The notes below the pieces were generated by a model, which was not told where the DNA came from, did no database searches, and was given only the letters and a program-made list of their open reading frames with translations. DNA of 64,000 bases from contig VXAI01000181.1 of the NCBI GenBank assembly GCA_013399305.1, positions 1,305,154-1,369,153 of the forward strand, in the 5' to 3' direction. Origin of the DNA: Rostratula benghalensis (taxonomy: Eukaryota > Chordata > Aves > Charadriiformes > Rostratulidae). Of the stretch, positions 49,391-63,549 are shown piece by piece (the stretch's first letter is position 1; each line of letters begins with the position of its first letter). A program made the position numbers and the translations under genes.

Positions 49391-52300
49391 CACACACCTT
49401 TCAAGCGACACATTAACCCTCATCCAAGCGCTGGGGTTTCCTCAGAGGTGGCCTCCTCTGGGTGCTGGGACCTGGCAATCCAGTCACTCTGCGGAGGCCT
49501 CTGCACCCATCCAGGGTTCTGCAGCCTCAAAGGCTTTGGGAGAAGACAGGCAAAAGCTGCCCACGTGTCTCCTGCCCCGGGACTGACAAACTGGCTGCTT
49601 CCTCTAGATTGGAGACACACAGACCAGGCTGGCAGTTGGAGCATCCCACTGCCAACAGCTGATTAAATACACACCAACAGCAACAAAGACGTCTTTCTTT
49701 TGATAAAATCTTTCACGTGCATAAATATACCACATCATGGTTCACTTGGGGGCCCACAACTGAATTAATTTTGAGCGACTCACATCTTTAAAATATAGGG
49801 TTAGCCTCAAAAGACAGCTGCTGTAGACGCCATTTTTAAGCTGTTGAAAAAGATAACTGCGAAAAAAAAATCTTATGAAAAAACACACTCTGGTATAATG
49901 TTGCAGTATATGATATTGTACCATGGAGTTAAGTCATCTAAGGCCAAAATACTGCAGTTTTTAGAGCTTGCCAGCCTGGAGATAAGGCTCAGTTATCACT
50001 CTCACGAATGCTGCACCTCCTTGCTCCTGCTCTGCTGAGCCTTTCCTAGCACGGTTCTCCGGGAAGCCACGATACATCAACAGTGTAAGAACACTGGAAA
50101 ATACTGATTTCCACCTGCCACGTCTCAAGAGAAATTTGAAATTGCTCCAAAGGCACACTGGTGGTGCTTCTGGCCTGCTGATCACCCGGCTCTGATGTGC
50201 CCACTGAGTGTCAGCGATCGGTAAGGATGCACGATGTGCACACACAAAATCAGCCTCCCAGATGCGATGGCAATGGCTTAACAGCCCGTTTTACAATGCA
50301 GTTTTGGAGGGGAAAAAAAAAAAACAACCCCAAACAAATCTCACAACTGGGATAGAAATTTCTTTTCTAAGGTACTCTTTCTGGTAGGAGCAGGTTTCCT
50401 TCTTTGCCTGCTGCTCAGATTGCTCTGCTGTGATACAATCCATTCCCTGCACTTGTGTTTGAAAGCTGCTCATTCATTTGATGGAAGAGCAAATACGTCT
50501 GAGGCCGCACAAAAAATATTGGGGATCTCTAATCCGTTGCTTTTCTGCTTGGTCTCAACACGAGCAAATGAATATTGTGCACATTTAAATTCTTCCTCCC
50601 TTGACAGTAACACAGTGGAACTCGATCTGACAGCGTTTCATCCTTAAATAATGATGTTCCCACAAAGCGACGGGCGCGGTCATTATCTCGGAATCTTTCT
50701 GCACCCACTCTAATTAAAGAGAACAGCGTCAGACTATTGTCAAAAATGGAAAGTTTGTTACCTAACGAAGGCTTTTAAGGGCCCATCCAACATTTTCCTG
50801 GTGATAAGGAACTGCAAGAGGCAGCAAAGAGAACACCTCTCGGAAGCCAAGGTGATGAGCCGTTTCTCACACAGTGATTTGTTGTTAATTTAAGAACCTG
50901 CGATGAGAGCCTGAACCTCCTCCATTTAGAGGGGCATGGACAAGAAAATGGTGTGACTTTTGGACTTCATTAAAACATTTTGATAAGAAGACTCAACCTG
51001 TACTGAAGAGCCCAAAGATCTGGAGAAAACTCTTATAGGGAGGTCTCCAGAGGAATTGCCACCATTTGTGAAAAGCAGACAAAAATCTGTAAAGCTTTAA
51101 ACTACCCCCCCTTCACCTCATCCCCCAAAGAATTGCATTAACAGGCCATAAAAATGAAAAAAAAGACTAAGGGTTGTGAAAGAGCAGGTGAAGAGGAGGA
51201 ATATGAGATGGTTGGAGAGGAGATGGCAGGAAGAGTCAGTCCCAGCCCAGCGCCATCTCTTGCTTCGCCACAGTAGCCCAGCCACGTAAAACCAGCGAGA
51301 CTTGACAAAGGACTAAATTAAATTTTTTGATTAAAAAACCCAACCAAACAAAAAAAACCCCAAACCACAAACCCCGCCACAGTAGTTTCAGTTTGTTTCC
51401 ACAGCAATTTTAAAATATGCCGTGGCAGTGATTAGAAAAGATTGAAGTTGGATGAGTCACCTGGGACTGGAAAGCCCAGGAAAAGAACCACAGAGCTACG
51501 CTGGAAAATGCAGGGCAAGTCTCGACAGCAACAAGAACCAGGGAAGATCCCGATCAGCTACTTTAGTTGTGATATAATTCAATGGGGACAAACCCAAATC
51601 TTGTGTAATATTTTTAGATTTTAGTAATTTTGCTAAAGATTGATCTTAACTAGTCAGCTGCTATTAAAATACATTTATCTGTGACAAAAGGTTGTGCTTA
51701 TATTGTATGTTCCTTCTTTAGGCCAACCACTGGGATACAATGGTATATATTAAATACATTGTATTTAAGGAAATACAAAATTTACCATACATCTGTTGAA
51801 ATGCTCAAGATTTATCTCTTATGTCAGATATTGCGAACCACATTTCTTCTCTCCTACATATTTTTCCTAACAATATAGACTGCTTGCATTTGGAGAAAAA
51901 TTAGAATGCAATTAAAATGTAAGCAACAGCGCTGTAATAAAAATATTTCATACAGATATGCCAATTGTGATTAATATAAGAAAAAATGTTTTCATTGAAA
52001 CGTTTCCATTTAAAGCTGGAATATTAAACAAAAGCATTGTTATTCTCACAGCAGACAAAGCAGGTTCTATGGTGATCAAAAACATTTTTAAATGGTTCAA
52101 TTTCCACTTTGTCCAAGCTTTCCTTTTGTCTGTCTGGGGACCTTCACAAACACGTAGTTAACGCTAGCGGCTGCGCAGTGACCTCGGAGGAGGTTCTGCC
52201 ATCACACCACGGCCACAAACACTTCCCTAATTTTCCAACTGACAACTCTCAACTTCACACTCCCCCTTTTTATTCACAGGCCAGAAAAGAAAAATATCCT

Positions 52301-53530
52301 TTTTCAGCTCCTAACAAGTTGTTCTGAGTTTGATAAGCTATTTTCATTCCCACTGAATGAGTTGAATAAGCTGTAGGGAGAATAGATCTTTGTTTCAGGC
52401 TACTGAAGAAAAAGTCCAAAGCTGGAATTTTTACTACAGTCAGTTCTGGGTCTAGATTTCTCTCAAGTCTCTGGGTACACACATACTTTTACTCAATTTT
52501 TTTTTCCCCATTTAAATTATGCCAGCGGGTTAGAGTATGCTCAGATGTCTATGTAGATGTCTATTTAGAGCATGTTAAAAGCAGCAAATGTTTGATTTAA
52601 ATTAAGTGCAAATCCAATTTAAATAGAAAAGCAGCTTAGTATTAAAAAAAGATGCTTCTCCAGATTTATAGGACATAAGGTGATAGCAGGTACTCAGCTT
52701 GTAGACAGAACAGACAGACCTGAACCATCCCCACCAGCACTGTTTAGAATTGCTTATCTCCTCATTTTCCTCAAATTTAGGCAGCTCTGGAGAAACAGTA
52801 TTTGTCAGGTTCACACCTGGTTTGTCTTTCAGCAGGCTGATTACAAACACTCACTAAGTGTCTGATGACTTTTAGGATCCTCTGCATTTTGGCACAGGAC
52901 ACTGAGACCACGCTCTGTAATACCCCAGATCTTCTGAGAGGTTCCTCAGCTACTTGAAGACAATCCCTGCACCGCGTTTGGTGTCCTACAGATCCACCCC
53001 ATCACTGCACACTTCTGGGTATGAAGCCAAGAAACAAAATAGTGGATAAGAAGAACAAGGCCAGCTCCCCCCTACACCTCCCCACATCATGCAGTGCTCC
53101 TGCAGGACCAAGACTTTTCAAATTATTAAAACCGACTTGGTTCTAGGTCCTGGTTTTATGAGCGATCAAAATTCCGCTTACGTCATTTTCAAGTTTTTTA
53201 CAACATCAAACAATGCTCAGAGGCTTTGTTTGTTTAAGTGTGAACCTGAGTTTCCCTATGTCATGACTCACCTTTAATTGGGATTGCTGAGGTAAAATGA
53301 AAAATGAAAAAGAAAAGTGAGTGCTGCACCAGCAATGCTGGAGACTGCCAACTTCTGTGCCTTCGAACAAAACACATACCTACCTATAATTTCACTTTAA
53401 AGCCTCTTCTATTGATAAAAAGCCAATAACAATTATTCTACTATAACCTTCTGTATCTTCAGCGATGATGTGCATAATTTATTTATGATGTCTAATGTAA
53501 TAATCATTGCATTATATGTGAAACAAGCTA

Positions 53531-54151
53531 TTGGCAGGGCCACCACTGGGCAACTCTTGGCTTCCAGTTCAAGAGAGACCTGCGACTCAGAAGACAAAGC
53601 CCTACCCCACATCTCTGAACAAGGTTTCTGATGCACAACTTGGCTCTCCCGTGATTAAGAGGATATTACTGGCAACCTCTGGTAATGTTTATCCACAGGA
53701 TCCCTTTCCTAAGGCAATCTCAGAGTTACAAGACTTGGCCAAGAGCAAGCACTGGTGCATTTCCTCCACCTCCATCTTAAAGATGGCCCCATGTTCAACT
53801 CCTGTTTCAGGAGAGGCGAACTGCAGCCCCCCTTTTCATGCCTTGGCTTCTCATCAGCCTGGTCCAGCTGGCACAGTGTTGAGCAGAGCAGTATTTGCAC
53901 AGCACACGCTTTCTCATCACTTGCTTCACACTTGGCACTTCGGTGCTGAGGAGGCACTTCAGCTCAAGCTGCATCCCAACGCGAAGACCTTTTCCAGCCC
54001 TATGGAGGAGAGGATGAAAGAAAGGGACCCACAGCATAGCACTCTAATTTTAGAGCGTGAGTTTAGCCCAGGAGAAGTCCAATGTGAAGCAGAGCTGAAG
54101 GAGAATGTCCTCCTGTCCTCTCCCTCTGGTGCTTCTCAGACTCCTCTGTGA
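53531..54151 (+). other. Unassigned 206-codon ORF, probably non-coding
   Basis: An open frame starting MAGPPLGNSWLPVQERPATQ and ending SPSGASQTPL, antisense to PATJ inside its large intron. Ser, Pro, His and Leu are frequent. I see no recognisable domain, signal peptide or membrane segment, and no convincing promoter or splice signals were established. Other frames here are also open for 60-80 codons, which points to base composition rather than selection. Part of it (about 53700-53815) faintly resembles a MIR element. Coding status is unsupported. Confidence 0.2.
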
Positions 54152-54219
54152 CCCCGTGCAGGTCATGTAACCCACCAGAAAACCAGTTCTCTAATGGTAG
54201 AGCAGTTTTCCTCCGAGTT

Positions 54220-54262
54220 GAAGGAAGGAAGGAATGAAGGAAGGAAGGATGAGGAAGGAAAG
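54220..54262. repeat. (GGAA)n microsatellite
   Basis: An imperfect GGAA tract interrupted by ATG-containing variants. GGAA repeats can bind ETS-family factors; no evidence for that use here. Confidence 0.88.
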
Positions 54263-56031
54263 AGATACAAACACCCCCAAGTACCATAAAGTACTAGGGA
54301 AGGTGGGAATGGAAACAGGCAGAGAGCCCTCCCCTTTTAGCCCGAATTAAATGGTCTAATGTTGTGGAGCTTCAGCCTGAGAAACAGCAGGATGTTAGAG
54401 GAGGATGAGAAAGTAAACACTTTGCATAGAGTAGAACATCTAAAATGCAAAATTCCAGGCTGAGAATGTACCTTTTGATTAATGCCATTATTCCAAAAAA
54501 GAAAGGCACCAAGCAAATAAAGAATTAGCTCCAATGTCTCCTCTTAAAATGAGAAAGCAAGGGTTTACTCCTTGCAATAATTTTAAATTGTCCTCTGTGA
54601 GTGCAAACTGAAAATAAGGACGTGTGCTGTGCTAATAAGAACAGATTTTTCTGCCACTGAACGTGGCAACTCTTGCATTTACAGATCAACTGCATTTTGC
54701 TTTTGCACCACGTGAGGTGGAGGGATCTGGACAGACGATCAGACAGCAGTTCCTCCCCACACAAAAATCCCCATTTAATATCACCATGAAATCACAAAAC
54801 AGTTATATGCTCCCCCTAAATAAGCCATACATCTTATTTAATCAGCTGTCTTGAGAGTCTATTCAAGAAGTTAATCAGGTTTATGCTGTGCTTATGACAT
54901 CATAAAACTTGGCAGATTTGATTAAATATGACAATATTTTGTATCCGAAAATCTATTCCGTTTGGTTTGCATCTCTCCAAAGGGCAGAGTCTGGCAAACC
55001 TTTTTTTCCCTTCCACAAAGATTAAAAATCAAAGGATTAGGGTCAGACACCTTTGCTTATACCACATTTCAGGTGATAAGCAAGGCATTAATCTCTCTGC
55101 AGAAGAAAAATAAAATCAAACAAGTGAACAGATATTTTTTTAGTATCTTACCTCTTAACATATTCTGAAAGGTCTTCTCTTTAATGTATTTAATGAAATA
55201 AAGACATTAATGTATTAAGCTTTGGGCATTTTTTAAATGAACACAATTATAATCAGGAAATTGGTGATGTATGTCAACAGAGTCTTGCAGTATGTCAAGC
55301 ACTCTCTCTTTTCCTTCCAGCAAAAGAAATCCACCTCCAAGGATTTATCCAAGAGGAAGAGCTAAACAGATAAACTTCTCTATATTAAATAGACTTAACT
55401 TTTTCCACTCTGACTGGAGGAAGAAATCAACTAAGAGAAAGTTAAAAACCAAATGCTTGAGGGAAAAATAAGAGTGGGTTATGGTAGTTTCTACTGTAAT
55501 TCTTTTGGGTTGATATTTAACGGATTTATTTTTTTTTTTCCTCCTGGGGAATTTAGCCTTCAAATGGATGATTCAGATGCAGCCCAGACTTGCTCCTCAG
55601 GAATAAACAGTCTTTTGGGTAAGCTGGAACTCCACTTTACTTTATTTTATTTTAACTTAAATGGCCATCTAACCCCTAGAAATTGTGGCATGGTGCTCCA
55701 GAAGGCTCAAGATGCCTGGTGTATCTTACGACAGATGGTGAGCCAGGACATCCAACAGATGGTAACCAAGCCAGAAGAGACACCAGGCCTTCCAAACTGC
55801 AGTCCGGGGGTTATGCTCCAGTGTTTATTAATCATATTTTCATATCTTAATAGAAATTAAGCTTAATTCTAATTCAGTAAATCGGTTTATTCTGTTTTCC
55901 TATAGGAACAAAGCCTACACAATCATACCCTGTGCAATCCAAGCTCCTGTCCCAAAACCTTTGAACCCACTGGCCAATTTGAAGCAAGTCTGATGGTGCA
56001 CTAAAGCTCTCAAAGGTACTATAAAGGGTTC

Positions 56032-56946
56032 ATGAAAACAGGCAGCCGTGCAGAGGAGAGAAACCTGATAAATACCCTGGACTGGGGGAAAGGCTCCGGT
56101 GTGAGATCACACTTTATTAAAGCGTCAAAGAATTCACATGAGAGAAAGCCCTCAGAAACGCTCCAGCCACAGGAAAAGCTTAAATCAGAGCTCACACCTT
56201 CCTCAACACCCGACTCAGTCGAACGGGAGACACAAATCTGTAGGAATCCAACTTCATTAGGGCAGTACTCACAGAAGCACTCGTTAAACTCCTCACCACT
56301 CTGTGCTCAAGCCCTGGCTGGAGGCGGCGCGGGGAGCACCAAATTAGTACCAACGTCCTCCCCTCCAAACGTCTCTTCTGTGTCGGAGCAGAGAACAGAA
56401 ATCAGCCACAAAGGAGAAGGGGAAGGTCTGCCAAGGCACAGCCATGGTGGGCAGGGGGGATGGGGAGGAGCAGATGCACCAACTGGCTGTGGTGTCCCCG
56501 TGTGGGGACACCCAGAGGGCTGGCCGGCCTGGTGCTTTGCTCCCACGCCAAGAGCCATCCGCTCCTGCTGCCGGCAGCTGCCGCCGGCCCCGCTCCCCCT
56601 GCCCTCCCCGAGGCCTGGCCCCCTGCTCATTGCCAAGGCCACAACACGCCTCCTGGAAACAGCACACAAGAACGACCGCGTGGTTCTGTCCCCAAACGCC
56701 TTGGCTGAAGTCCCCCCTCCTCACAAAATCCCCTCCGCCCTCTCCCTTGGCCCTCGCTCCAAACCTCTCCGTGCTCAGCCTCGCACCCCGCTCTGCTTGC
56801 TCCCCCGTCCATCACGTCCCAGTCTCAGCTGCTTTTTGTCCCCTTCCACTCCTCTCCCAGCCCTTCAGCGATGCCTCAACTTCGTGCCACACTGTCAGGC
56901 TGTTCACTTAATGGCCTCTTTCCCTCAAAAATCAGTATTTTTTTAA
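56032..56946 (+). other. Unassigned 304-codon ORF in a GC-rich patch
   Basis: The longest open frame in the window, antisense to PATJ. It begins MKTGSRAEERNLINTLDWGK and ends HLMASFPQKSVFF; an in-frame stop (TAA) lies shortly upstream near 56004. The C-terminal half is Pro/Ser/Leu-rich (for example QLPPAPLPLPSPRPGPLLIA), and the DNA from about 56290 to 56890 is GC-rich, where stops are rare and overlapping frames on both strands are also open over 120 codons. A pyrimidine-rich acceptor-like site (TTCTGTTTTCCTATAG) lies at about 55889-55904. No domain is recognised. It is most likely a chance ORF or part of an antisense non-coding transcript. Confidence 0.25.
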
Positions 56947-58325
56947 AAAAAACCCACATCCATACTTCTAATAACTCAATCCTGAAATAAGCTCTTGCTG
57001 TAAAATTATTGCATTGTCTATTTAAATACTTTAATGATGCACAACAAAACGGTACCCTATCAGTTCTCACATAACCTGCCATATCCCATAGGTTACAAAA
57101 TGGAAGAAAGTACAGCCAAATTTTAGGGGGGTTAAAAGAGATTATTTTTTTTTCCTGAATATTTGAAAGAAATATAATTTCTGGTTCAGAATATGGTTTG
57201 CATTAAGGTTTACAATTGGGTGCAGAAAAAATTGTCCAGGTCTGAAGGTCGGATCCTGGCACAGGGAGCAGGAGGGTGTAGCACCGAGGGTAACTCATCT
57301 CTCCTCCTCCTCCTCCCCAGTCAATCTTCTGCATTACAGAATTTCAGGCAATTTCAGGACCATTACACACTGTAGTAGTGACGGGATACACTTTGCTCTT
57401 GTTTTAAAATACTGCTTGCTGTTTAGTCCCAGAGTGCCTGGAGGGATGGAGACTTTGAAGCAGCAGATCTTTAGGAACCCATCTGGGCAGTGTAATCCCT
57501 CTCTGCTCTCACAAGCACAGCATAAAGAGCCACAACTTAACCCCAAATGCATGTGCACACACAAATTCCTCCTATCTACCTACTCTCTGGCATTTCTCTC
57601 CAAATTGCTCCCAGTGTAGGTACGTGGTTCAACTCCAAGTAACAGCACGTTACAGATCTAAGAACCTAGGTTCAGTATAGAGTCATGTTGCCAGGATCAT
57701 CAGAACATGGAGATAACAACCTCCCACCTCAGTTTATAGAGGTTGAATATACCACATCCATTTAATGCTCACATTGTTCAAATGCTACATAAGCTTATAG
57801 TTCCAAAATTGCATATAAAACATGTATGTATTTATGTCATCACTAATGCACTTGGTTTTCAGGTAAGCGATACAAAACCCCTTTGAAACTACCTAAAGCA
57901 CTTTAAAAAAATCCCAAATAACTGTTAAAAACATTTAGCATCTACAGAATAACTGCAACACAGTATGAAGAAGTCAAGGTTTACCCCTCCTGGCTTTGGA
58001 CAACATACAGAACCCATCTGTAGCTCTGTCCCCTGGCAGCACAACACTCACTGTCTGAAGAGGAATTCCCAGATTTAGGATGTTTGGCTACTGCTGCTGG
58101 GACTGCAGTGGTTCCTGGCTCTGGGCTGGCCTGTCTGCACACAGAGACAAGGAGGGTCCTCCTCCACACTTAAGACTTGTCCTTCCCCCTGGACCAAGAC
58201 CTCAACAGTCTCCTTACCTGTCCTATTCTCCTGTGGCACATTCCAACTCACAAACCATATTACTCCACTTTGCTCCCCCTTCTCCCTTAACTTCTCAAAA
58301 TGACACCACACCACAACACCAACAC

Positions 58326-58542
58326 AGAATCATAGAAGGCCCCTTCTGGGCTGGAAGGGACCTCCAAAGGTCATCTAGTCCAACCCTCCTGCAGTCAGCA
58401 GGGACACCCCCAACCAGACCAGGTTGCCCAGGGCCTCCTCCAGCCTCCCCTTGAAGATCTCCAGGGAAGGGGCTCCAACCACCTCCCTGGGCAACCTGTT
58501 CCAGTGTTCCACCACCCTCATTGTAAAGAACTTATTCCTAAA
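58326..58542 (-). mobile_element. CR1 LINE 3' end
   Basis: Reverse-complement CR1: CAGAATCATAGAAGGCCCC, AGGTCATCTAGTCCAACCCT, AGACCAGGTTGCCCAGGGCC and CAACCTGTTCCAGTGTTCCA. Confidence 0.93.
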
Positions 58543-58950
58543 TCAATCAAATTCCTAAACATCAACTCTGCTCTTGGATCTTGAGTTACAGCTGTGGATC
58601 CTGACAGTGGCTCGTCTCGTTCCCACAGCACCAGCAGTGGGCAGGGCAAGGAAAGAGCTGGGAGCACACAGCTCCAAGATGCCACCAGTACCTGCGGTGG
58701 TAACCAGTGGTACCTGAGATGCCATCTGCCTGTTGGGAACACATTCACCAAGGCAAGCTGGAGTGATGGGTGTCTCGGTGGAGGTGCCTCTGGGGAGCAG
58801 ATGGGGGACCCATGTAGAACAGGCCTGGTGTCTACAGACCCTGCCCAGGCACACAGCTCTCTCCAGAGGGATGCCAGCAGAGCCAAGGGGCCTCACTTTT
58901 GGAGGACTCTGCTCCTCAGACCCCCGCTCCATCTCTGCCCAGCACATTTG

Positions 58951-58973
58951 CACACACACACACACACACACAC
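58951..58973. repeat. (CA)n microsatellite
   Basis: About eleven uninterrupted CA units. Confidence 0.92.
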
Positions 58974-60798
58974 TTTTCACATTCACAGCAGCAGAAATTT
59001 GCTGTAACATCTCTTCTACTAACTTTTTTGGGAAGCAGAGACAGAGAAACACGAGCCCCTGATGAAGCAAACAGACATGCTCATCACTACACCAATAACA
59101 AAAGGTTTATCATTAATTCTGGGGTAGCAGAAAAAACTACCTGCCCTTTAGCCAGTTGCCACAACACCTCTTCTCATTTCAGTATGGCAACAGTATTCTC
59201 AATTTGCTGATAGAGATGTTCACCTGATGCAGATATCAGTCTTTTATACAGACACAAATATATATGTATATAAATCTCCTTCCTGATGTCATTAGCTTTA
59301 AGTACTTTTTGATACATGTGTGGTCACTACGAGGCATAAAGCAAATTTTAAATAGTCTGTCACAGTGTGTTATAGCTATCCTGCCTACAGATAAATATTG
59401 TGGATTGCTCTTAAAATGCCAGCAATCCTGATAAAGAGCAATTACCTACCTGCTCAGAGCAGAAGGTAAATTGATGACTAGCCCTAAAGCCACTGCATTG
59501 AATAAGGGAGAATTAAGGCTTAAGACTGAGAAGCAAAAAGATAACTTCAACTTTCTCAAACAGTTAAAAGGAGTTATTCTGCACAGCTGTCTCAATTACT
59601 GTAATACCGTGGGAAACTAGGTAACATCTGTAAAGGATAAAATTATTGTCATTTCACATTTTTCACTTTCCCTTCTGTTACAGGCTTACTTCCACTATGT
59701 ATTTGGAGCAGGTACTGCTTAAACCAAGCAGACCATTTTAGAACAGAGCTGTTATGCAAACAATCTAGTCTGTATTCGAACTAAAAGCAATGCTGTGCCA
59801 GTCTGGACAAGACATGATGCACAGCAGCGTTTCTTTTTAATTTTTTGTGCGTGTGCACGCAGTGGAGCAACATCATTTATGACAGTAATGATGAAAGATA
59901 TCACCCTGTCTAGAAATCTGAGGTTCAAGACTATAAACACATCACCAGCTTTTACAGGCGAGTGTTTGCCTTTTGTTTATTTATTTAAATATTTACATCC
60001 TTTTCTTGCACATTTTTAGGTGCAAAACATTGCAGTGTTATTAAGCGTTCTTCAATGACGGCAATATAAAGATCTATTTACGTTATCTTCTTGCAGCAAG
60101 TTTGCACAGTGCTACCTGAGTCTGCAGATTTATACCACAGACATTATCTTCTATCTGTAAGTTATATGAAATTATTTCTCTCTAACATCCGAGTAAGATC
60201 AAAGATCCCAAACAACATAAGCCCCATGCCTTAGACAATGTAATAACCTTACAACATCAGAGCAGTATATTTCATGCCCTGCATTGTAACGCTATTCTCT
60301 GGATACCTGGCTGGTGTTGGAAGAAAAGATCAGACCTAAGAACAAATGCAGTCTGAGGCAATATTTAAAGATTAGATTATCCTTCCTTGCAAATAGCTCA
60401 TTTGTTTACTATCACATTGCTTTATTCTTGTTTCGCCTCCTTATACCATGAAAATGCTGAATATTCAGTTTAGATTCGCCAGCAGCTTTTTATTTTAGTC
60501 TAAAAACATTTACCTAACACATTCTTAACAAGCAAAGTGAAGAAAATCCAGCCATCTGTCTCTACATTACAATAACAGTTATGGAAGAGTAGACTATTCT
60601 ATACAGCAAGAAATTTAATGCTAGGAATTCTTATACTTTAAGCACTGTGTGCTCACGTCAGTTTTGTAGATAAGAATGCTGAATACGAAGGTACAACAGA
60701 AACAATGATTTATAAGGAGACACACGACAAAATATTTTAATATGAAATGCATTCAGTATTCCAATCATGCTATATGTCCATGCTTCAAACTGAGGGGG

Positions 60799-60818
60799 AA
60801 AAAAAAAAAAAAAAAAAG
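60799..60818. repeat. Poly-A run
   Basis: Twenty A after TGAGGGGG on the plus strand. No retrocopy was recognised. Confidence 0.85.
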
Positions 60819-63549
60819 AAATGATCCGTGCTATTATTTTCTTACCTCCAGCACTTCAGTAGTTCTAAATCATCACTAAAAATACTGAAAACGACTTGCT
60901 GGAAATACACACGATACAGAGAGAGATGCGAATGCTTACCTGGGAAACCCCCTTGTACCATTGCTGTACCAGCATCTACTTCAGGATATCTGCATTCCTG
61001 ACAAACAGTCACTGCTGTGAGCAGCTCAAATCCTCATCAGACACAGACTCAGAGCTTGTCTTGCTTCTGACGACCTTGGGCCTATTTTTTTTTCCCTGAG
61101 ATTTTTCTCTCCTTAAGGGCAAACCGTCTGTCTGTTTCTATTATGAGATGCCATCAATTATATTAATTTCAAGCTACCCACAAGCTAACAGTTACATCTG
61201 CCAGCAGAGGAGAGCTGCCTATGGAAGTATGCAGGGAGCAGCAGATCCCTGGTCTCCCACATCTGACCCACCGATGCTCCACGGCTGCTGTTTGTGCGCT
61301 GGCTTTCCCTCCCAGCATCCGAATGACATCTCTGTCCCCAAACACCAGTCACCTCCAACGTTTGTTTGTGTCGCTGGTAGCTGCAGGTAGGATCGTGCTT
61401 AATCAGCCACTGCATGGCAAAGCAGCAGTTAATAGGTGTTATTTATCTAAGCATCCTTCTCATGCAAGCTACAGGGGTTAAAAATTAATTTCTCTTACTC
61501 AAATGGCTTCATTAAATGTGATATTTTCAAATGCTACAAATCTTGTGGTTTCCCATCAGTGGCAACTGTTCACCGTGCAGGGTTCATTTGGTTTGGGTTC
61601 TTTTTTTTTTTTTTTAAATGTCAGAAAACAAATCCTGTCTGAAACAAAACCAGTCTGCCATTATAAGCATAAAAAAAATTTCAGACTTCATCATAAGTCG
61701 TATTTTGCTGAAACTCTAACCAAGCAATATTAGTTTTATTGCAATGAGTGCTGAGCTGAAGCACTGAAGAGACTCAAAATCCCTCATTTAGCAATTAAAA
61801 AAAGCAAAGATAAAAACCTCTCTCTAAATTTATAAATATACTTCATTATTTTGGGAGGTCCTTCCCAATTCTCCTTTCTAAATACTGCATTTAAAGCAAC
61901 TCAAAATAATCAGTTATTTTCTTAATACCATTAATTTGTTCATTTTTAAAGTTCATTGTCCTTTCTTTAGAATATGTATCACAGCACACACAAAGCCATC
62001 TGTTCAGTGCATTATGTACAAGCACACAGTAAAACCACAAGAAGTCCCAGCTGCAATTTTACTATTAATTCATCAAAAATGTAATTTCCTTTCGCAATAC
62101 TTCATCAGACGATGAGAGCTGCGCATGTGATTCACACACCAGAGTGAAAACCCAACCCTGCTCAATAACAAAACCCCAAACCAACCCACAAGCCCAAACT
62201 GCAACGACACCAACGTCGTAACCCAGCCTCGTGTGGCACAACAGCTTGTGAGTCTGCCCAGCGTGTACAGTCCCTTCTGGATCTGATATTAGGGCTGGTT
62301 ACAAAACTTACATATTTTAGCTAATTAAGGGTCAGAACAAGAATGGGAAAAGAAGATTAGCAGCACAGAGTCACATTAAAGAGAGATTAACACAGAGCTA
62401 AAAAATTAAAGTCACCGCTCTGTTCGTCTAATCCTAGCTCTCGCGTCATCTTCCAAAATCCACCATACTAAATACACTTGTCACTAGACTTAAGAAAATT
62501 AAATATTGTAATTATCTTTTTTTTCCATATGTTATTTTCATAAAGCTTGAAGCATTTTTTTCCAGGCTACATCTTACTCTTTGAACATCATCTCTATTTG
62601 CTGTTGATTGCAGTGACATCTATTGGAGAGGCGGCGTTTGGCCACACAAGCTGCCTCACCTGAAGAACAGTGAATTTGGGTCCACCCCCCCAGAAAAAAA
62701 TGAAATAAAATTAATAACTGTCTTTACTTTTTTTAGCACAGCTTCACATAAAACACCTCCTGCACCTTATGCAGCCACAGGTTTATCACGATGGGGAGCG
62801 CAAAGCGGAAACACTAGAGAAGTTTTAAAATCCCTTTGCTTTGGAAGAGAAACCACCATTCCTCAAAAAGCATTTTAGGAAGATAAATCATTACGCTCTC
62901 TTACAGCTCCATTGATTTCTACATTATCTAGGGAAAAAAATAAAAGAAAGGGGGCATTATTATCCCCTTATTAGATACAGTCAAACATCCTTGCAGACAG
63001 GAAGTCTGAGCACAGCAGTATCTAGACCATTATCTTAGCCACCTTTCACAATTTTTTTTATTATTATCTATTGTTATTATTTGAAACTTATTTGAAACCA
63101 ACCAGATCAATCTCAGTCAACTAACTAGACAAAAGATTTTACTCAAAAAACATCGTATCAATTGAAATGAAGGAGTCCAAGTACTTTCAAGAATTGTCTT
63201 TTTAGCTTTCTCATAACGGTCCTGAAGGTCTTCCCTAACTTAGGATTGCTCCACCTCCATCACAAAAGAGAATCTAAATTGTACAGTTACGAATGCCCCA
63301 AGGAAAACCTTAGGAAACATTCCATTCCAAACTACTCTGCCCATCCATTTCCTCTGCTTCTTGTTACTGCTAAGCCCTCATTACAGCCATAGGGCGCAAC
63401 AGGGTGCACATTGGTCTCTTAGCAGACTCTTAGCGCACACCTACGGCCTCAGCCACCGAGGGAAAACACACCAATGCCTCTCACTGCAGCTGCTGCTAGT
63501 ACAAACAGCTCCTTTGTATGCTCTCCCCTCCTTTTACTTGTTTCCATTT

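Noticed and set aside
52602..52850. Minus-strand open frame with a linker-like acidic peptide (PELPKFEENEEISNS), considered as the PATJ exon before PDZ7
   Set aside because: Its acceptor is weak, the best donor ends in a phase that does not fit the next exon (which needs one leading base), and the peptide does not resemble the known proline-rich pre-PDZ7 linker.
53700..53815. Possible MIR remnant (TTGGCCAAG then TTTCCTCC and a CATCTTAAAGATGG stretch)
   Set aside because: Order of words is suggestive but identity is too low to support by eye.
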